Shown: one piece after another, positions 1-11,813 of the stretch | Numbering within the stretch: position 1 is the first letter of the stretch | Layout of the letters: every line of letters begins with the position of its first letter | From: Vavraia culicis subsp. floridensis | Taxonomy: Eukaryota > Microsporidia > Pleistophoridae | Assembly (NCBI RefSeq): GCF_000192795.1 | Contig: NW_007360613.1 | Span: 1-64,000, forward strand | DNA length: 64,000 nucleotides | Direction: 5' to 3' | The notes under the pieces: model-generated | Told to the model about the DNA's origin: nothing | Seen by the model: the letters and a program-made list of their open reading frames with translations, nothing else | Databases searched by the model: none | Translations under genes and position numbers: made by a program

Positions 1-1922
1 GGTTTTGGTTGTTTACCAAACTATTAGTATCTAGTTTATTATTTTTTTCAATCTTCAGCTTTTCTTGCTCCATTGTCAACTTGTATTTGGAAATCAACTT
101 CTGGAGATTACAGCATTTCTTTTGACTCCTTGATTTCCTTTTTAATTGACATTGTTTTGTCGCCACTATCCATCTTGTCGATCCAAGTCTCCATAATAAA
201 TTTTTGCAGCCTTGTAAACAGTTCAACAAACGGCTTAACAACAGCTTCCTTGATGGAAGAAAATGATATGTCGGATGATGAATATTGGTTTATAGTGAAA
301 AAAAATTGACAACTTACTGTTTTATATTCCACAAACCGTGTCGAAATAGGAAGAAATTATAAGAACTCGAAAAAAATCGAAAAGGGATGAAAGAATTGAT
401 ATTTGTAGAAATAATATTAAACAAGACTTTAATACCGGAAAATATGCGTAGAAATGCAGTGCCTGTTATTTAATTTATAATGAAAAGGTTATTGCGGCAC
501 TTCCGAGGCTTCAATTTTGGCTGCTGATCTTTCCACACATATTGCTATTCGATCCAGTGTCAAAGCACGCATCAGATTTAGACAGAAAAGCATAATGAAT
601 TTCTTTGATATATGATTATTGCAGACAAACATTCCCTATCCCACAGTCTCTTCTGCATGTTCTCTCATTTTTTCGTTCATAATGTTCAATTTGAAGCGTT
701 TTTATTTCAATGTTTTAATTTGATTATAATATGTTCCCAAATAAATATTTTAGAATATCTTCTCATGTTATAAATGAAAGCATACATGCCTTATGTACAT
801 GATTACAAAATATTTAGCACCTCTTTGTCGAAAAAATTAATCAAGTGATAAAAAGTAATTATTTTTGTACATGAGCTTTTAACCAGTAATTATTACCCGT
901 AGTAGTTCTGAAATACCAAGAAAACGTAATTTGTTGCTTTGTGGAGTGTGATGACCTGAGAATAAATAAAGATACACTATTATTGGAACAAGTCGGTAGG
1001 TGGTATTGTTCAAGAGAACTAATAAGACACTTATATGATTTAGGTAAATCACATATATGAAGAAAGGGATTGAGCCTCCACCAGCTTAACGATAAATATA
1101 TCGATATAGATTCAACGAGAAATAAAATGAATAGCAAGATGCATCCAAGGTAAGTGTAAATAAAAAGAAATATATTTAATGCTTATTGACAGGAGTCTGC
1201 AGGAAGTGATCTATAATATGATCAGTGAAATACGCATCTTTCACTCTTGTGATAACTAACATGGTCTGGAAAGCATAATTTAACACATCAACGCTGTATC
1301 GATCAGGCACGGTAAGCGAACATAAAATAGGTGGTCAATTGTCGTTAAGCAAACCTAGAAACATTCTGACCATGAGAGATGTTTCTGGACAAAATACGTA
1401 CTTGATAAGTTATAAACGTTTTTATGTGTAGATGTTTAACGTAAGTCCAGTATAGTCGGATGAAAATTTTGAATTATCAGATTGGTTAAGTGGCATGTTA
1501 CCACATTTATACTGATGTGCTTACCAGTATGAAAAGCGGATATCGAAAATTTGGCTGAGAACATATGACGCCGGAATCTAAAGTGAATAGCGAAGATACT
1601 ATTTATTCTAGATCATGTGTGAACTTTCACCGATAAGGACTCCTAGGAAGTTATGGGCACAGACCATAATTGTATATTAATGTATTGTTGAATGAGCAAG
1701 TACAACAGCTGTTCAGAAAAAATTAATGATCCTGGATGGTCAAGTGGGTGGAACAACATACCCGGAGGGCGCATCTGATCAAATAGATCGTGAAATTATG
1801 TTAATTTTTGTACTACAAAAGATCTAAAAACATTTCAACATATTACAAACAGTGTTAGACAGTACCTTGCCAACGTCTACCGCTTTTTACTTTGTGGATT
1901 TTTTTACCCCTAGTTACTGTCG
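1..1922. other. AT-rich stretch without a supported gene
   Basis: Only short open frames of low-complexity, hydrophobic or lysine/serine-rich composition are present on either strand (for example 859-1137 minus), and none has a recognisable domain or an upstream C/G-run. A GTAAGT-like site occurs near 1150, but joining it to downstream AG sites gives no extended reading frame. The left end of the window may cut a neighbouring gene, but none is visible. Confidence 0.6.
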
Positions 1923-2771
1923 ATGCGTCGAATTTCATCATTCACGGCCACAGAGCTGCTTTATCTTGCTCATAAGACACGCAAAAACATATACACGCCA
2001 TCGCTGTATGAAATGTTGCAGAGAAGGGCATCTGAAAATAACTATACATCGTGTGTGGCTTACGCAGAAGATACCCGTTTTAAGAGACTTATAGAGCTGT
2101 ATAAGAAGAAGAAAATTCTCCAGGAACAGTGTTTTAACCGTTCGATGATTCCTATTGGAAAAGTACGCATAGACCCGGTCAACACTGATAAAAATATCGT
2201 ATCAACGCTGTACACTTACCGTTATACACAAGAAGTTTCGACCAACCGACCTCTAGGAACAATGATGCATTCAAGCAACCTCTTTTCTTTGCACGTGCAG
2301 CCGTCTGTGCAAGCGCAAACACCCATAGCGATACCACTTGATCAGAACAAGCACCATAAACGGTACTATTTGGCTATGACTGAAGAAGAAAAGGAGTTGG
2401 ATGATTTCTTGGACAAGTTAGAAGAGCGGAATTATGGGAAAAGCCGGTGCAAGAATCTTGTGAAAGATAATTTCCCGATTCTTAACAAAGAAAAGGTGAC
2501 CGATGCCTTCAGTTTCATAGTTGACAAAGTAACTACCAGAAAAGGTATCAAAGACAAAAATTTGTGGCCCTCTGAATATCAAATTGTGCTCAAGAAAATC
2601 AAGGACGAGCTAGGATTAGAATTGTCCGTTGGTGAGGATATGCAGCTAGTACAGGCTGTTTTAAAGGTTCTGATGATGCTTCAAAAATGGATATTCGATA
2701 AGAAGGAAATAGTAAAGGCAATTTATTTTAAAAAATTGGTAATAGCCTTCTACGACTTTTATAGAAAGTAA
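1923..2771 (+). CDS. Hypothetical protein, 282 aa
   Basis: An ATG-initiated frame of 282 codons whose composition looks like a real protein (charged, amphipathic, no low complexity). I do not recognise the family. The N-terminal ~80 residues are basic and mixed. The middle (about 90-150) is polar and probably unstructured. The C-terminal half (about 150-282) is rich in Lys, Glu and Leu and is likely helical, beginning with an acidic EEEKELDDFLDKLEE segment. There is no signal peptide, membrane segment or cysteine cluster. A CCCC run lies about 15 nt upstream of the ATG, like the C/G-runs before other genes here, which supports this start. Function unknown. Confidence 0.7.
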   Translation: MRRISSFTATELLYLAHKTRKNIYTPSLYEMLQRRASENNYTSCVAYAEDTRFKRLIELYKKKKILQEQCFNRSMIPIGKVRIDPVNTDKNIVSTLYTYRYTQEVSTNRPLGTMMHSSNLFSLHVQPSVQAQTPIAIPLDQNKHHKRYYLAMTEEEKELDDFLDKLEERNYGKSRCKNLVKDNFPILNKEKVTDAFSFIVDKVTTRKGIKDKNLWPSEYQIVLKKIKDELGLELSVGEDMQLVQAVLKVLMMLQKWIFDKKEIVKAIYFKKLVIAFYDFYRK

Positions 2772-3872
2772 TATTTTCTGTGCATCTATTATCTTTCTTG
2801 TGCAAACCGATAGGTAAATCGGAAGGAACAGCGAATTTATGATAGATATTCCAAAGCGCTCTAGCACTTGGACATTGCCTTATTTTGTCCTGAATTTGCC
2901 TCCTTACGAAAATGTTTTTTTCCTTGCACACAAAAAATCATATAGTTTTGACCAATGTTCTGTTTTGGTGACACGACAAGGCTGTTGTTTAGCATATAGG
3001 TATGCACTGATAGTGCACGAGTTTGCCGTGGAATACTGATTTTGATAACTAAAAGAAGAAAATCAGTAAATAATTCTTCACGTTTGCTCTATACCTAGTT
3101 TTAAAATTTATGACGGTCATCGCACGCTTTCCAGTTAAATAAGTTGTATTACCACAGGACTTACCTTGCCCGTTTGAACGGACAGTTATTTTGATTCACA
3201 TTGAGATAATTCCAATGATGAGAGAGATTAGGCTCACTTCGGCTTTTATCGGTGGTGACAAATGATTGGGCAATGCACTTTTAGCCACACTAGTATTTGT
3301 GATTCTTGCGTGATCACTCAGTCTCGTAGTAAGACGATTTTGCAGCAATACGCGACTTTCCTTTCTAACAAGCCGTCAATAAAATTTGCATCTGTTTACG
3401 GTGCTCTAATCCATACTTGTCCTCAAGGAGCATCGAACGGCGCAGCTAGGCATCTACCAATATAACACCCATGCGATTGATCACATATAAATAATAGATA
3501 TTGTTTTATACCCGCATAATATGCTACAAGAAGGCTATCGAACATTTAGTGCGTGTACATCTCTGTTGCTCTCCAAGCGGGCAGAAAGAGGTGTTTTTTA
3601 AGCATTGTCGATGCGTAAAAATAAATAAATGCCTTTTTGTGAAAATGTCTCCTTTGCACATGCTTTAACTGACAAGTCCGCTCAAATGTTTGAGAAATGA
3701 ATAGCAACTAATTTCAAAGGGCCTGCTTGATATACTACGTTCGATTAATCTTTTAATCCATGTGTGATGTGCAACATCTACACCCATCTTTCAATTCAAG
3801 CTAATCACACAGCAAAAAGTTAATGCTGCTTACAATTATTGACCAATCTGTAAAACACTTAAATAATCAGTT
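2772..3872. other. Intergenic, nothing recognised
   Basis: About 1.1 kb between a plus-strand hypothetical gene and the 3' end of the minus-strand gene beginning at 4343. The short frames here have no recognisable content. Confidence 0.5.
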
Positions 3873-4343
3873 TTATCTCAATAATCCGATGTGACCGTCA
3901 ATCTTATACTTGAATTCGTAATATATCCTGTCTCTATCCACTATCCTAACAACTCCGTCATAAACAGTTGAAAAACCGCTTTCCAACGGTGAAACCAAAA
4001 TTAATAGATCAAAATTACGTGCATACTTGTAGGTAAAGCTATTTGACCGATAAATACACACTCCGGTGCTTACGCTGATACCAAAAAGCATCTGAGCTGT
4101 ATAAAAATCATCAATAATCACGTTGTCAGCAAAAACATACTCTGACTCAAAAATGGTCTCGACTTTCGCTTCTATATGATTATAGTACGCTTTATCTTTA
4201 TAGAATGAGAATAACTCTCGTAAATTCATAAGCTTCAAAAGTCCTTCTATCATAAATGTAGCATTGGCATAGCTATTCTCGACTACCGCAACTTTTTTGT
4301 TGGCAAAAACGTTACTGTCTACGAGTTCAGAAAATTCTTTCAT
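3873..4343 (-). CDS. Possible Elongator RecA-fold subunit (Elp6/Elp5-like), 156 aa
   Basis: I start at the ATG at 4343 (MKEFSEL...), because further upstream the frame has only a TTG and because CCCC lies immediately before this ATG. The N-terminus (a helix, then NKKVAVVENSYANATFMIEGLLKL) resembles the first strand and helix of the degenerate RecA fold of Elongator subunits. Near the C-terminus, DLLILVSPLESGFSTVYDGVVRI resembles the conserved 'PLxSGxSxxVxGxLxI' strand of Elp5/Elp6. Those proteins build the Elp456 ring used in tRNA wobble-uridine modification. At 156 residues it is much shorter than the usual ~270, which would imply heavy reduction. The assignment rests on pattern resemblance only; another small RecA-like protein is possible. 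Confidence 0.4.
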   Translation of the reverse strand: MKEFSELVDSNVFANKKVAVVENSYANATFMIEGLLKLMNLRELFSFYKDKAYYNHIEAKVETIFESEYVFADNVIIDDFYTAQMLFGISVSTGVCIYRSNSFTYKYARNFDLLILVSPLESGFSTVYDGVVRIVDRDRIYYEFKYKIDGHIGLLR

Positions 4344-4347
4344 GGGG
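4344..4347 (-). promoter_or_regulatory. CCCC run abutting the start codon
   Basis: On the minus strand CCCC directly precedes the ATG at 4343. It is one of the C/G-runs that sit just upstream of many starts in this window, and it helps select this ATG over the upstream TTG. Confidence 0.5.
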
Positions 4348-5294
4348 AGAAAAATTAAAACGTGGAAATCTCTGCACACACAGACTTTCTGATATGGAAG
4401 CAAAGCTAAAATTCGGATTTGTTCGCACAAGGTGAGCAGATGCCAGAAAGAGAGCGTTTCTGGTGAGCGCGATTCTCACACTCCCTTGAAACAGGTCTCA
4501 GAAACACCATCATGACATGATACAGAGCACACGTGCTAATATGGTGCAAAGGTTTTTGCAGAAAAAAAGAATTGAGCTTCGCAAACCAAGCCTTTAAATC
4601 TTTGAAGGAAACGGCTTTACGACAAGAAAGATTCATGGATCAAAGGACAGCGATCATGATTAGCTCATGTGTACCAGAAAGGCATATTTGCTTAGCTGAT
4701 GCTGTGTGCGATAGTAGTGAAGTGCGTTTTTGGTAAAAAAGGGAAGGATCTTTGGATGTTTTTTTGGTGCTGTATAGGCAACAGTATCGAGCGCATTTTT
4801 GCCGTTGAATCAACTATGTCGATCCCCCTCTAAAAATGGTGCAAAACTGATTTATCTATAGCAAATGTTTCTAGCTTTAATATGGTAATTTTTTTTTCGA
4901 CTATTTTCTCTCGTTGGTGTATCTTACAATAAGGATAACAAAATTAGAGGTTTGCTGGAAAGTGTGTTTTGTTATACCTGTTGTTCCGTGATGAAGGGCC
5001 GAACATGTCTAAAAAGAAGGACTAACAACGTTTTCTATAGGTATGGAGGATTTTATTCGCTAAGAATAAGCAATACGTTTATAGAACCCGCACACTCACG
5101 TGGCAAAACATTCAAAGGATATAATCGATGTTTTTATGTAAGTTTATTGCCAAAGAGAGCAGAGTTGTGCCATGCTTGGCAAAACAATAATCCAAGTATA
5201 GCATCAACCTGCAGAGGAGAAATAAATCAATCTAGTTACAACATAAGATTCTCTTGAAAGACCTTTAATTAAGTTATTGTAAGTCTATCTATAA
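4348..5294. other. Intergenic, no supported gene
   Basis: A plus-strand open frame of about 100 codons (4952-5257) exists, but it begins at a non-ATG codon, has mixed composition and no domain. I treat it as chance. Confidence 0.5.
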
Positions 5295-7184
5295 TCATTT
5301 ATTACACCCAAGAGTTCTTACGTCCAGAAAAACAACGAATCCGCTCATTATGGCTATAACCATAAAGTTGTCAATTAGAAAAGCATTAACGATGCGAACA
5401 GCACCATCAAAGTCGCTATCAGACTTGTTTTTACAAACAGATAACTCATATTCTTCAGAGCATATGAAGTAGTACTCCTTTCTTCTAATTATCTCAAATA
5501 TTTTTTCTGCACAAACCTTTCTCTTCTTTGTTATTGAATTGGTGGTTACTACACCATCATATGTTCCTGAGATTATCAATTTCTTGACATTTTCCGAGCA
5601 GCATACGAAACTGCTGTCCAGCGAACACATCTTTCTTTTCTGATCGTCCAGATAAATTAGTTTGGTAGTGCCCATGAACGAGTCACAAACAAGCAGGCCG
5701 TCGATATCGCTGAGATAAATTATGTTGGTTATTCCTGCATGTGTTAATATCTCTTGCTCGTTTCTAAAGTTCTTGTCACAATACGTAATCTTTCCATTAG
5801 CGTTCAAAAGATACAATTCCTTATTTGACGTGTTCCGCGCCTCCATAGCTATTATGGGGAACTCGAATTTGGTAGATGTGGCTATGATGTTGGGACCCTC
5901 AAATTTGTAGAGATAAAAACCATCGGTCGCCACAATCCCATCGGTGTTAAAATTACCCAAAATGACAAAATTCGTGATTTTCTCTTGCTGGTATTGTACC
6001 AAAACCTGATCATCTTTGCAATAACGCAGGAACCCATCGTTGAACAAGGCCAAGTAAAAAAAGTATTCCTTTGCATCGACAAACTTGATCTTTCTTACAA
6101 ATCCGTAACTGTGCGTAAATTCCCTTATTTGACTTTTTTTACAAAAAAACGCTATTTTACATTCTTCTCTATAAAATTCAAACATCTTGCTTTCTCTTCT
6201 GCTAAAACCTCTATATGTCACACAAAAATAATCTGTGTGTTTTTCTGCTGCCGTGACTTCACTCTTAAAATTCACACATTTGAAGTTTTTATCCTCAAAA
6301 CTTTCAAAAACATCGTATTTTGCACCTCTATAGTAAATTTTTGATGGTAGCGAATCAATTTGGTCCGAGAAGTCCGTAACAGAAATATCCTCTTCTAGAA
6401 GATTGTTGTATTCTAAAACATTCATATCATTTCTTCTGTGTCTTTTTTTGCGTATATACAGTTCTTTATCCATCGAGAAAGTAAATGTGTAGAACTGGTC
6501 GGGCGAAAAGATCGAATGATGAGTTACGCCTTCAAGATAAAACTTATCGACTATTGCAAACTTTCGGCATAGCAGGCCTCGTATAAGTTCGTAATCAATA
6601 TCTAAGTTCCTATTTCTGCAATAGCTGTCGAATAGCGTAATGAAAGAGTGCAGATAGGTCTGACAATGATATTTGTACGCCATAACTGATTTAAAATGCT
6701 TGCCACATCCTGGAATGCCACAGAAAATTAAATCTGGCTTATCAATGTCATTGATTTTCATCACACCATTCGGATACACAAAACACATAACATCCTTCAG
6801 CAAATCGTTCTCTCGCATCACAATCGACAAGTTAACGCAGTTGTCACTTGCATTAAGCTCCAAATAGTTTATATTTGTTGTCTCGTATGTCTTTTTTATT
6901 CGCACCAGCGTGTCTTTAAGCTGTGCCACCAATCGCGGCGCATGTTCCTTTTCGAAATGACTGTAAAGGAAATCCGTATTATCGAGCTCGCATATCGACA
7001 TATCGCATTTCCTAACGGGACATTTTAACGAGTATCCAGCATTATAGTATAAATTGTGGTCGTAATGAGAAATATGTCGTCTTAACCCGAGCACGCTATC
7101 GTAAAATAAATCACATCTACTGTGCAAACATTTATAAACCAGGTTAATTTTTTTCTTCTTGCAAAAGTTTCTTCGGTTCTTCAT
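5295..7184 (-). CDS. C2H2 zinc-finger protein with probable C-terminal beta-propeller, 629 aa
   Basis: The N-terminus carries three C2H2-like fingers: C19-x4-C24-x12-H37-x5-H43, C55-x4-C60-x15-H76-x4-H81, and a third around residues 155-180 (CGIPGCGKHFKS...YHCQTYLH). A charged linker follows. Residues ~350-629 are made of short hydrophobic strand-like segments with repeated 'Dxxxxx(Y/F)' turns (for example NFVILGNFNTDGIVATDGFYLYKF and ISGTYDGVVTTNS), which suggests a divergent WD40-type propeller. Fingers plus a propeller would suit a DNA-binding scaffold; a TFIIIC-like (Tfc6/GTF3C2) role is conceivable but not shown. The ATG at 7184 has an ACCC upstream. No signal peptide or membrane span. 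I do not assign a specific function. Confidence 0.75.
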   Translation of the reverse strand: MKNRRNFCKKKKINLVYKCLHSRCDLFYDSVLGLRRHISHYDHNLYYNAGYSLKCPVRKCDMSICELDNTDFLYSHFEKEHAPRLVAQLKDTLVRIKKTYETTNINYLELNASDNCVNLSIVMRENDLLKDVMCFVYPNGVMKINDIDKPDLIFCGIPGCGKHFKSVMAYKYHCQTYLHSFITLFDSYCRNRNLDIDYELIRGLLCRKFAIVDKFYLEGVTHHSIFSPDQFYTFTFSMDKELYIRKKRHRRNDMNVLEYNNLLEEDISVTDFSDQIDSLPSKIYYRGAKYDVFESFEDKNFKCVNFKSEVTAAEKHTDYFCVTYRGFSRRESKMFEFYREECKIAFFCKKSQIREFTHSYGFVRKIKFVDAKEYFFYLALFNDGFLRYCKDDQVLVQYQQEKITNFVILGNFNTDGIVATDGFYLYKFEGPNIIATSTKFEFPIIAMEARNTSNKELYLLNANGKITYCDKNFRNEQEILTHAGITNIIYLSDIDGLLVCDSFMGTTKLIYLDDQKRKMCSLDSSFVCCSENVKKLIISGTYDGVVTTNSITKKRKVCAEKIFEIIRRKEYYFICSEEYELSVCKNKSDSDFDGAVRIVNAFLIDNFMVIAIMSGFVVFLDVRTLGCNK

Positions 7185-9447
7185 CTACCGTGCAAAGGGT
7201 CGTGGCAATTTAACAACTCAATTTTTAGTTGTTGTTCATCTTTTTGGCATCTAAGTCAAAAAGATGATTAAAACCCGTGTTTTAGAAAATAATAATTAAA
7301 TAACAATTTAAACAAAATCGGGATGTTTACGAACCGATATTTTATAAATAAAACATGTAAAAATGCCTTCATGTACAATTAATTGAGGGGACAAACTTTC
7401 CTGGATTACAAAACGCCTGTAATCGAACTCAGGGCACAACTTGAACAGCCGCGTCATCTGAAGCTGTGATCAAAGATCAACCTCCGAATCAGATACTAGT
7501 GCATTAAAGCTTTATTATGTAAATTTCTTCGTGGATCATACCAATAAGAAACATACTCATAATAGAAACAGTATGAAATATATGGATCGCTGAATATTTA
7601 CGGCAAAGTTAAGCGTGAAACGACAAAAACAGAGTATTGTTATGGATAAAAGCTGCTTTAAATATAGGTATGTATTGGTTAATATGTAAAATATTGAAGA
7701 AAACATTATACCACGTGCAAAACAGCAAAATTTAAATATGTACATATAAAACAGCAGTTCTAACAAATATCACAGGCAATTGTGTCATTGTGTATGAAAT
7801 GTACTTTAATGATATCTTTGTTTCTTTTATAGGCCTTTTGAAAATGTCTTGGCTTTCAAAAATTTTTTATCAATCTGGCTGACAAGCTTGGTTTCAACGT
7901 GTATTTTGAGTAACTATGCGCTACAGCAACATTAAAGCGACACATCATGGACATTAGTGTTATACAAACATGTATTTTCGCATTTATTCAACAAAATATT
8001 ACCGAAGAAAAAACACCAACAGCATGTGATCCAGTTAATGTACTGCCGAATCGGATGATGACTAACATCGTGGTTCAGTGCCCGAATCGGAGCGACGGAT
8101 AAAAATACAAATCATTGCTATTTGCATAAAATCGTTCAAATGGCTTTAGAATTCATCAACTTGGCGGTAATTATTTTATTCACCACCGTACTTCCAGTGT
8201 GTTTTCAGATGGACGGTACGGAAGTGATATTTCAGTATTCAATGAAAACATCCCATTGCTTTGTGCATTTCAGGCCTAAACATTTACGAAACACAAACGT
8301 TCATGAAAGTTGTTCGGCCTTGCATATAACTACAATTCAGGAATAATCTCTCAAACAAGAGCTATTTGTTGGAATCGAGGTTTTATCCAGATTCAGGCGT
8401 AACTATGTGTCTGAAGAAAATGAACAAAGTAAATGTGATGGCACGATTTTCTGTCGGATTTTGATCGTTTTATAGACAAGAATATGTTCGTGATCGTGGC
8501 GCCGGATCAGGTCGAAGTATGCTGTATCATAATAGCTTCATTTTCGTGCAATCAATGGAGAAACAGTGATATTGTGGCAAAAGCAAATTAAAAACTCTTT
8601 TTGTAAATTTTGTTTTATAGTAGGTGTATAAAAATTTTTCCAGATCTTTACGTTCAGGAAGCGCGCGTTTGAATTGATATCAAGTTCAATGAAGTACACA
8701 GTACTAAGATGTATTTAGAATAGTAAATTGGTGATAGAATTGGTACAAATGACACTAAAATATCATATTTCTATTTTTTGATGATTTTCTGTTAGCTATC
8801 AAACAAAATTCGAAATGCTCGACTGGACCATAACAAGTAATAGGTATATATTGATCATAAATGATGTGTTTGCGCGCCATGAGAGGTAATAGGAACCTTG
8901 TGAAGTTAAGCTATTCATCATTGAATGGAACAATAGTTCGTCGACCTATTTTTGGTACAAAATTCTTTCCACGCAGCAATAATTAAAAAAGTGTCACATA
9001 AACCTATCCTGTCCCAGCGGACTAGCCAAATGCGTTGTTGTATGAGAAGATAAATAAACGCGCTTCAATAAAAGAATATATAAATATATCGGATAACTTT
9101 ATGGAAATAAATTTCGTTTTAGACGAGAATTATACTCGAAAAGGCAGGCTGGTACATTTAAAGCTTTGAATTGAGCTATTTCATTATTTTTTTATCAGAG
9201 ACCTCAGCACGTATAGAACAATTCGTTCAGCGACACTTGATCGAATAATAGTAAAAAATGGCACAAATTTATGAGGTAAACTACCATAAACTTCATCTTC
9301 ACACAAAATTCCAATAGTAAGCTATAAAATATTTTTAGCATATAAACGCGTGTCTGTATAGTAATTTTAGTTAATAAATACTGTGGATGACGGATGGTTC
9401 CGTTGTTGTAGTAGTTCTGTTAAAATATTTTTTTAATTCCGCCCTGC
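7185..9447. other. Intergenic, 2.3 kb without a supported gene
   Basis: AT-rich sequence with only short, low-complexity frames between two divergently transcribed genes (zinc-finger protein and Utp23). I see no RNA gene. One stretch near 7412-7445 resembles a T-arm but lacks the rest of a tRNA. Confidence 0.5.
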
Positions 9448-10092
9448 ATGCGACCCAAGAAATCGAAAAAAGTTAGAAAGGCGCTCCAAAAACTTCAACG
9501 CAGTTTTTCCTTTAGGAAGCCATTTCAGTTATTGTTCGATGATGCGCTTATGGCGCATTTAGACAAAGTGAAGTTTCCAATCACCGTCATAAATAACACT
9601 TTCGACTACCCGAAGTTATTCACAAGCCGCTGTTTGTACAGGAAATACCATTCAATGGATAACAAAAATGCGGTAGAAAAGGAGGAAAACTCCGCAAATG
9701 ATCATCAAACAGATGAGAATGGTGAACATGAATGTGACAGCATGGCTAATAATTCGTCAGACACAGCAGGGACACTAAATATAAATGATGGTGTGACAAG
9801 AGGAAACGCGAATTTAACGAATAATCAAAAACATGCAGCCTCAAAAACGAAAGACAGATTTGTAAAACACATAGAAATCAGAAATTGCTTACATAAAGGC
9901 GATGTTGATCCCACCGAATGTATGAAAAGGTTTGTTAGGAAAAGCAATGCAAAGCATTATTTACTGGGATGTGTATCAAACAGTAGTAAGTACAAAGATT
10001 TAAAGAATGTGCCTTTGGTCATATTTAGGAGAAATGGTACGCTCTTGCTCGATACAGACAATTTTGGCAGAAAAAGCAATAGCGAGGAATAA
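9448..10092 (+). CDS. UTP23: rRNA-processing protein Utp23 (Fcf1-like PIN domain)
   Basis: The N-terminus, MRPKKSKKVRKALQKLQ followed by SFRKPFQLLFDD, matches the Utp23 signature of a basic helix and the first PIN-domain strand with its aspartate. Downstream, HIEIRNCLHKGDVDPTECMKRFV, then a strand (HYLLGCVSN) and LKNVPLVIFRRNGTLLLD, match the later PIN core and the '(V/I)PL(I/V)YxxR' strand of the family. Utp23 is an SSU-processome factor needed for snR30 release during 18S rRNA maturation in the nucleolus. Residues ~70-135 form a polar Asn/Glu/Asp-rich insertion, and the C-terminal tail is short (214 aa in all). The ATG follows CCGCCCTGC, a C-run like those before other starts. Confidence 0.75.
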   Translation: MRPKKSKKVRKALQKLQRSFSFRKPFQLLFDDALMAHLDKVKFPITVINNTFDYPKLFTSRCLYRKYHSMDNKNAVEKEENSANDHQTDENGEHECDSMANNSSDTAGTLNINDGVTRGNANLTNNQKHAASKTKDRFVKHIEIRNCLHKGDVDPTECMKRFVRKSNAKHYLLGCVSNSSKYKDLKNVPLVIFRRNGTLLLDTDNFGRKSNSEE

Positions 10093-11813
10093 GGCGTCCT
10101 CCGTGTGAGATATTACACCAAATGGTTGTCATAATGATAGGTATATAATTTATAGCATTTAACTTCTTAACAAGACAGCTTTATTGTTTTGTAAAATGGC
10201 GGTATTGTTTCACCACTGGAAAAAGTTTAGTATTTTAGAATAGAAAACTCATAAACTTATGATTAGCACACAAACCACGAATCACACACGTTGAGCAGAG
10301 GATCTCTACTTATTAAAATTGATGAAGGGATGTGTTTTTACAGTAACCAGTGTGCAAATACATTTTACGTAATTCTATACTTATTTTCTGTGTATGCAAT
10401 CATTAAACGTTTACTGGCCAGATTATTCTCGTCGAGAAAATAGAGCAAAAACATTCTGCCCCATTTCGTATCCATTGCTGAAAATCGTCACTTTGTTCTA
10501 TTTACGACTACATTCTATTACCGTACATTTTTGGGAGGGCTAAATAATTTATTTTATTGAATCGATCAGCCACCTGTAATCCCTTCCGTCCATGCTTACT
10601 GATTGCTTTGCCGGTGTTCGAGACGAACCTACATAATTAGCCAATGAAATTGCTAGTTTTTATTCTCGTCTTTGTAGAAGGCGCAAACAAGAGTTTTTGC
10701 TTTTGTATGGACATTTCTATTCCTTTTCGTTCACAAAACTGTTCTAGTTCAACATTATGTAACCGAAGCACCGAAATTTGTGATCTTTTCAACTTTTCAC
10801 TCACAGTATCTAGGCCAAAATGTCACAAAATTGAGATGATATGAAGGATGACCGGGTTGGTATCAAACAAAAATTAGCTCCTTTGTTCACGGAAAGATCT
10901 GACCAGAACGGTGTTAGTAAAAAAATTTGTGGAAATATTCAAGACTCAAATTTATAAATAGACGATTCTTGATCAAAAATTCCAAACACGGGCGTTTACC
11001 TCGAATAAACATATCAAAAGAAGATGAGTTCTGGTAATAAGATATGAAACTTGTTGAGGACGAGCGGAAAATGGTTGTTTTCACGGGAAATTTAGAGTTA
11101 TTACTATCATGGATGGATTATGAAATAATTTGCGGAGATTTCAACTATTGGTACGTTTTGATATCTGAAATAGATCCAATGCGCCCAAACACTAATAGTT
11201 ACAATCCGTTCCAGATTAACTATCCTGGAAAGGAGGCATCACGCCAGAATCTGCTAAACAGACAGAAGATAAAAATCGAAAATTGTTCGAATATGACATA
11301 CAGTTGTTTGAAATAGGGATGTGTAAATTGGAGTTTCGCTGTGGTTCGGAATGCAGATACAGATTTATTTTGTCTTGATTGAGAACCGCAGTACTATTGT
11401 AATTATGTGCAATACGCAACATCAACAATGTAACGCTATATAAGTGAATAAAAAATACGTGTTTGATATGCGAGGTCTTGTATAAGTTGTAATACATTCA
11501 CCGTTAGCGCATCATACAGATGATCATAACTCATTTATATGAGAAAGTGACATGCCTATCACATTTTCCACCGGATTTAGAGAACAGTCCCACGAACAGA
11601 TGTTCCAGCCTTGAAGGAATACACACATGCCCATAAGTTGTTAAATATGAACTGACGTACATTCGCAACAGCTTACATTTGTATCATGTACTAATATAGA
11701 AGTTTTACTGTTCTTGTAAATTGTCTTCAATGTGTCATGGTTGATAGCAAGTCCGCCTTATCATGTGCACTGCACAATAAATATCAAAAGGAGAGAAAAT
11801 TGTAGAGGGTCAA
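10093..11813. other. Intergenic, 1.7 kb, no supported gene
   Basis: Two ATG frames of 66 and 90 codons (10644-10844 and 11044-11316, plus strand) have no family resemblance and no upstream C/G-run. Frames of this length are expected by chance in AT-rich DNA of this size. Confidence 0.45.

Noticed and set aside
1128..1192. GTAAGT after a short ATG frame with a downstream CAG
   Set aside because: The spliced frame does not extend into any recognisable protein.
7400..7470. Possible minus-strand tRNA with a T-arm-like string
   Set aside because: The T-loop has the wrong size and no acceptor or anticodon stem can be built.
11044..11316. Plus-strand ATG frame of 90 codons
   Set aside because: No domain or start motif; the length is within what chance gives in AT-rich DNA.
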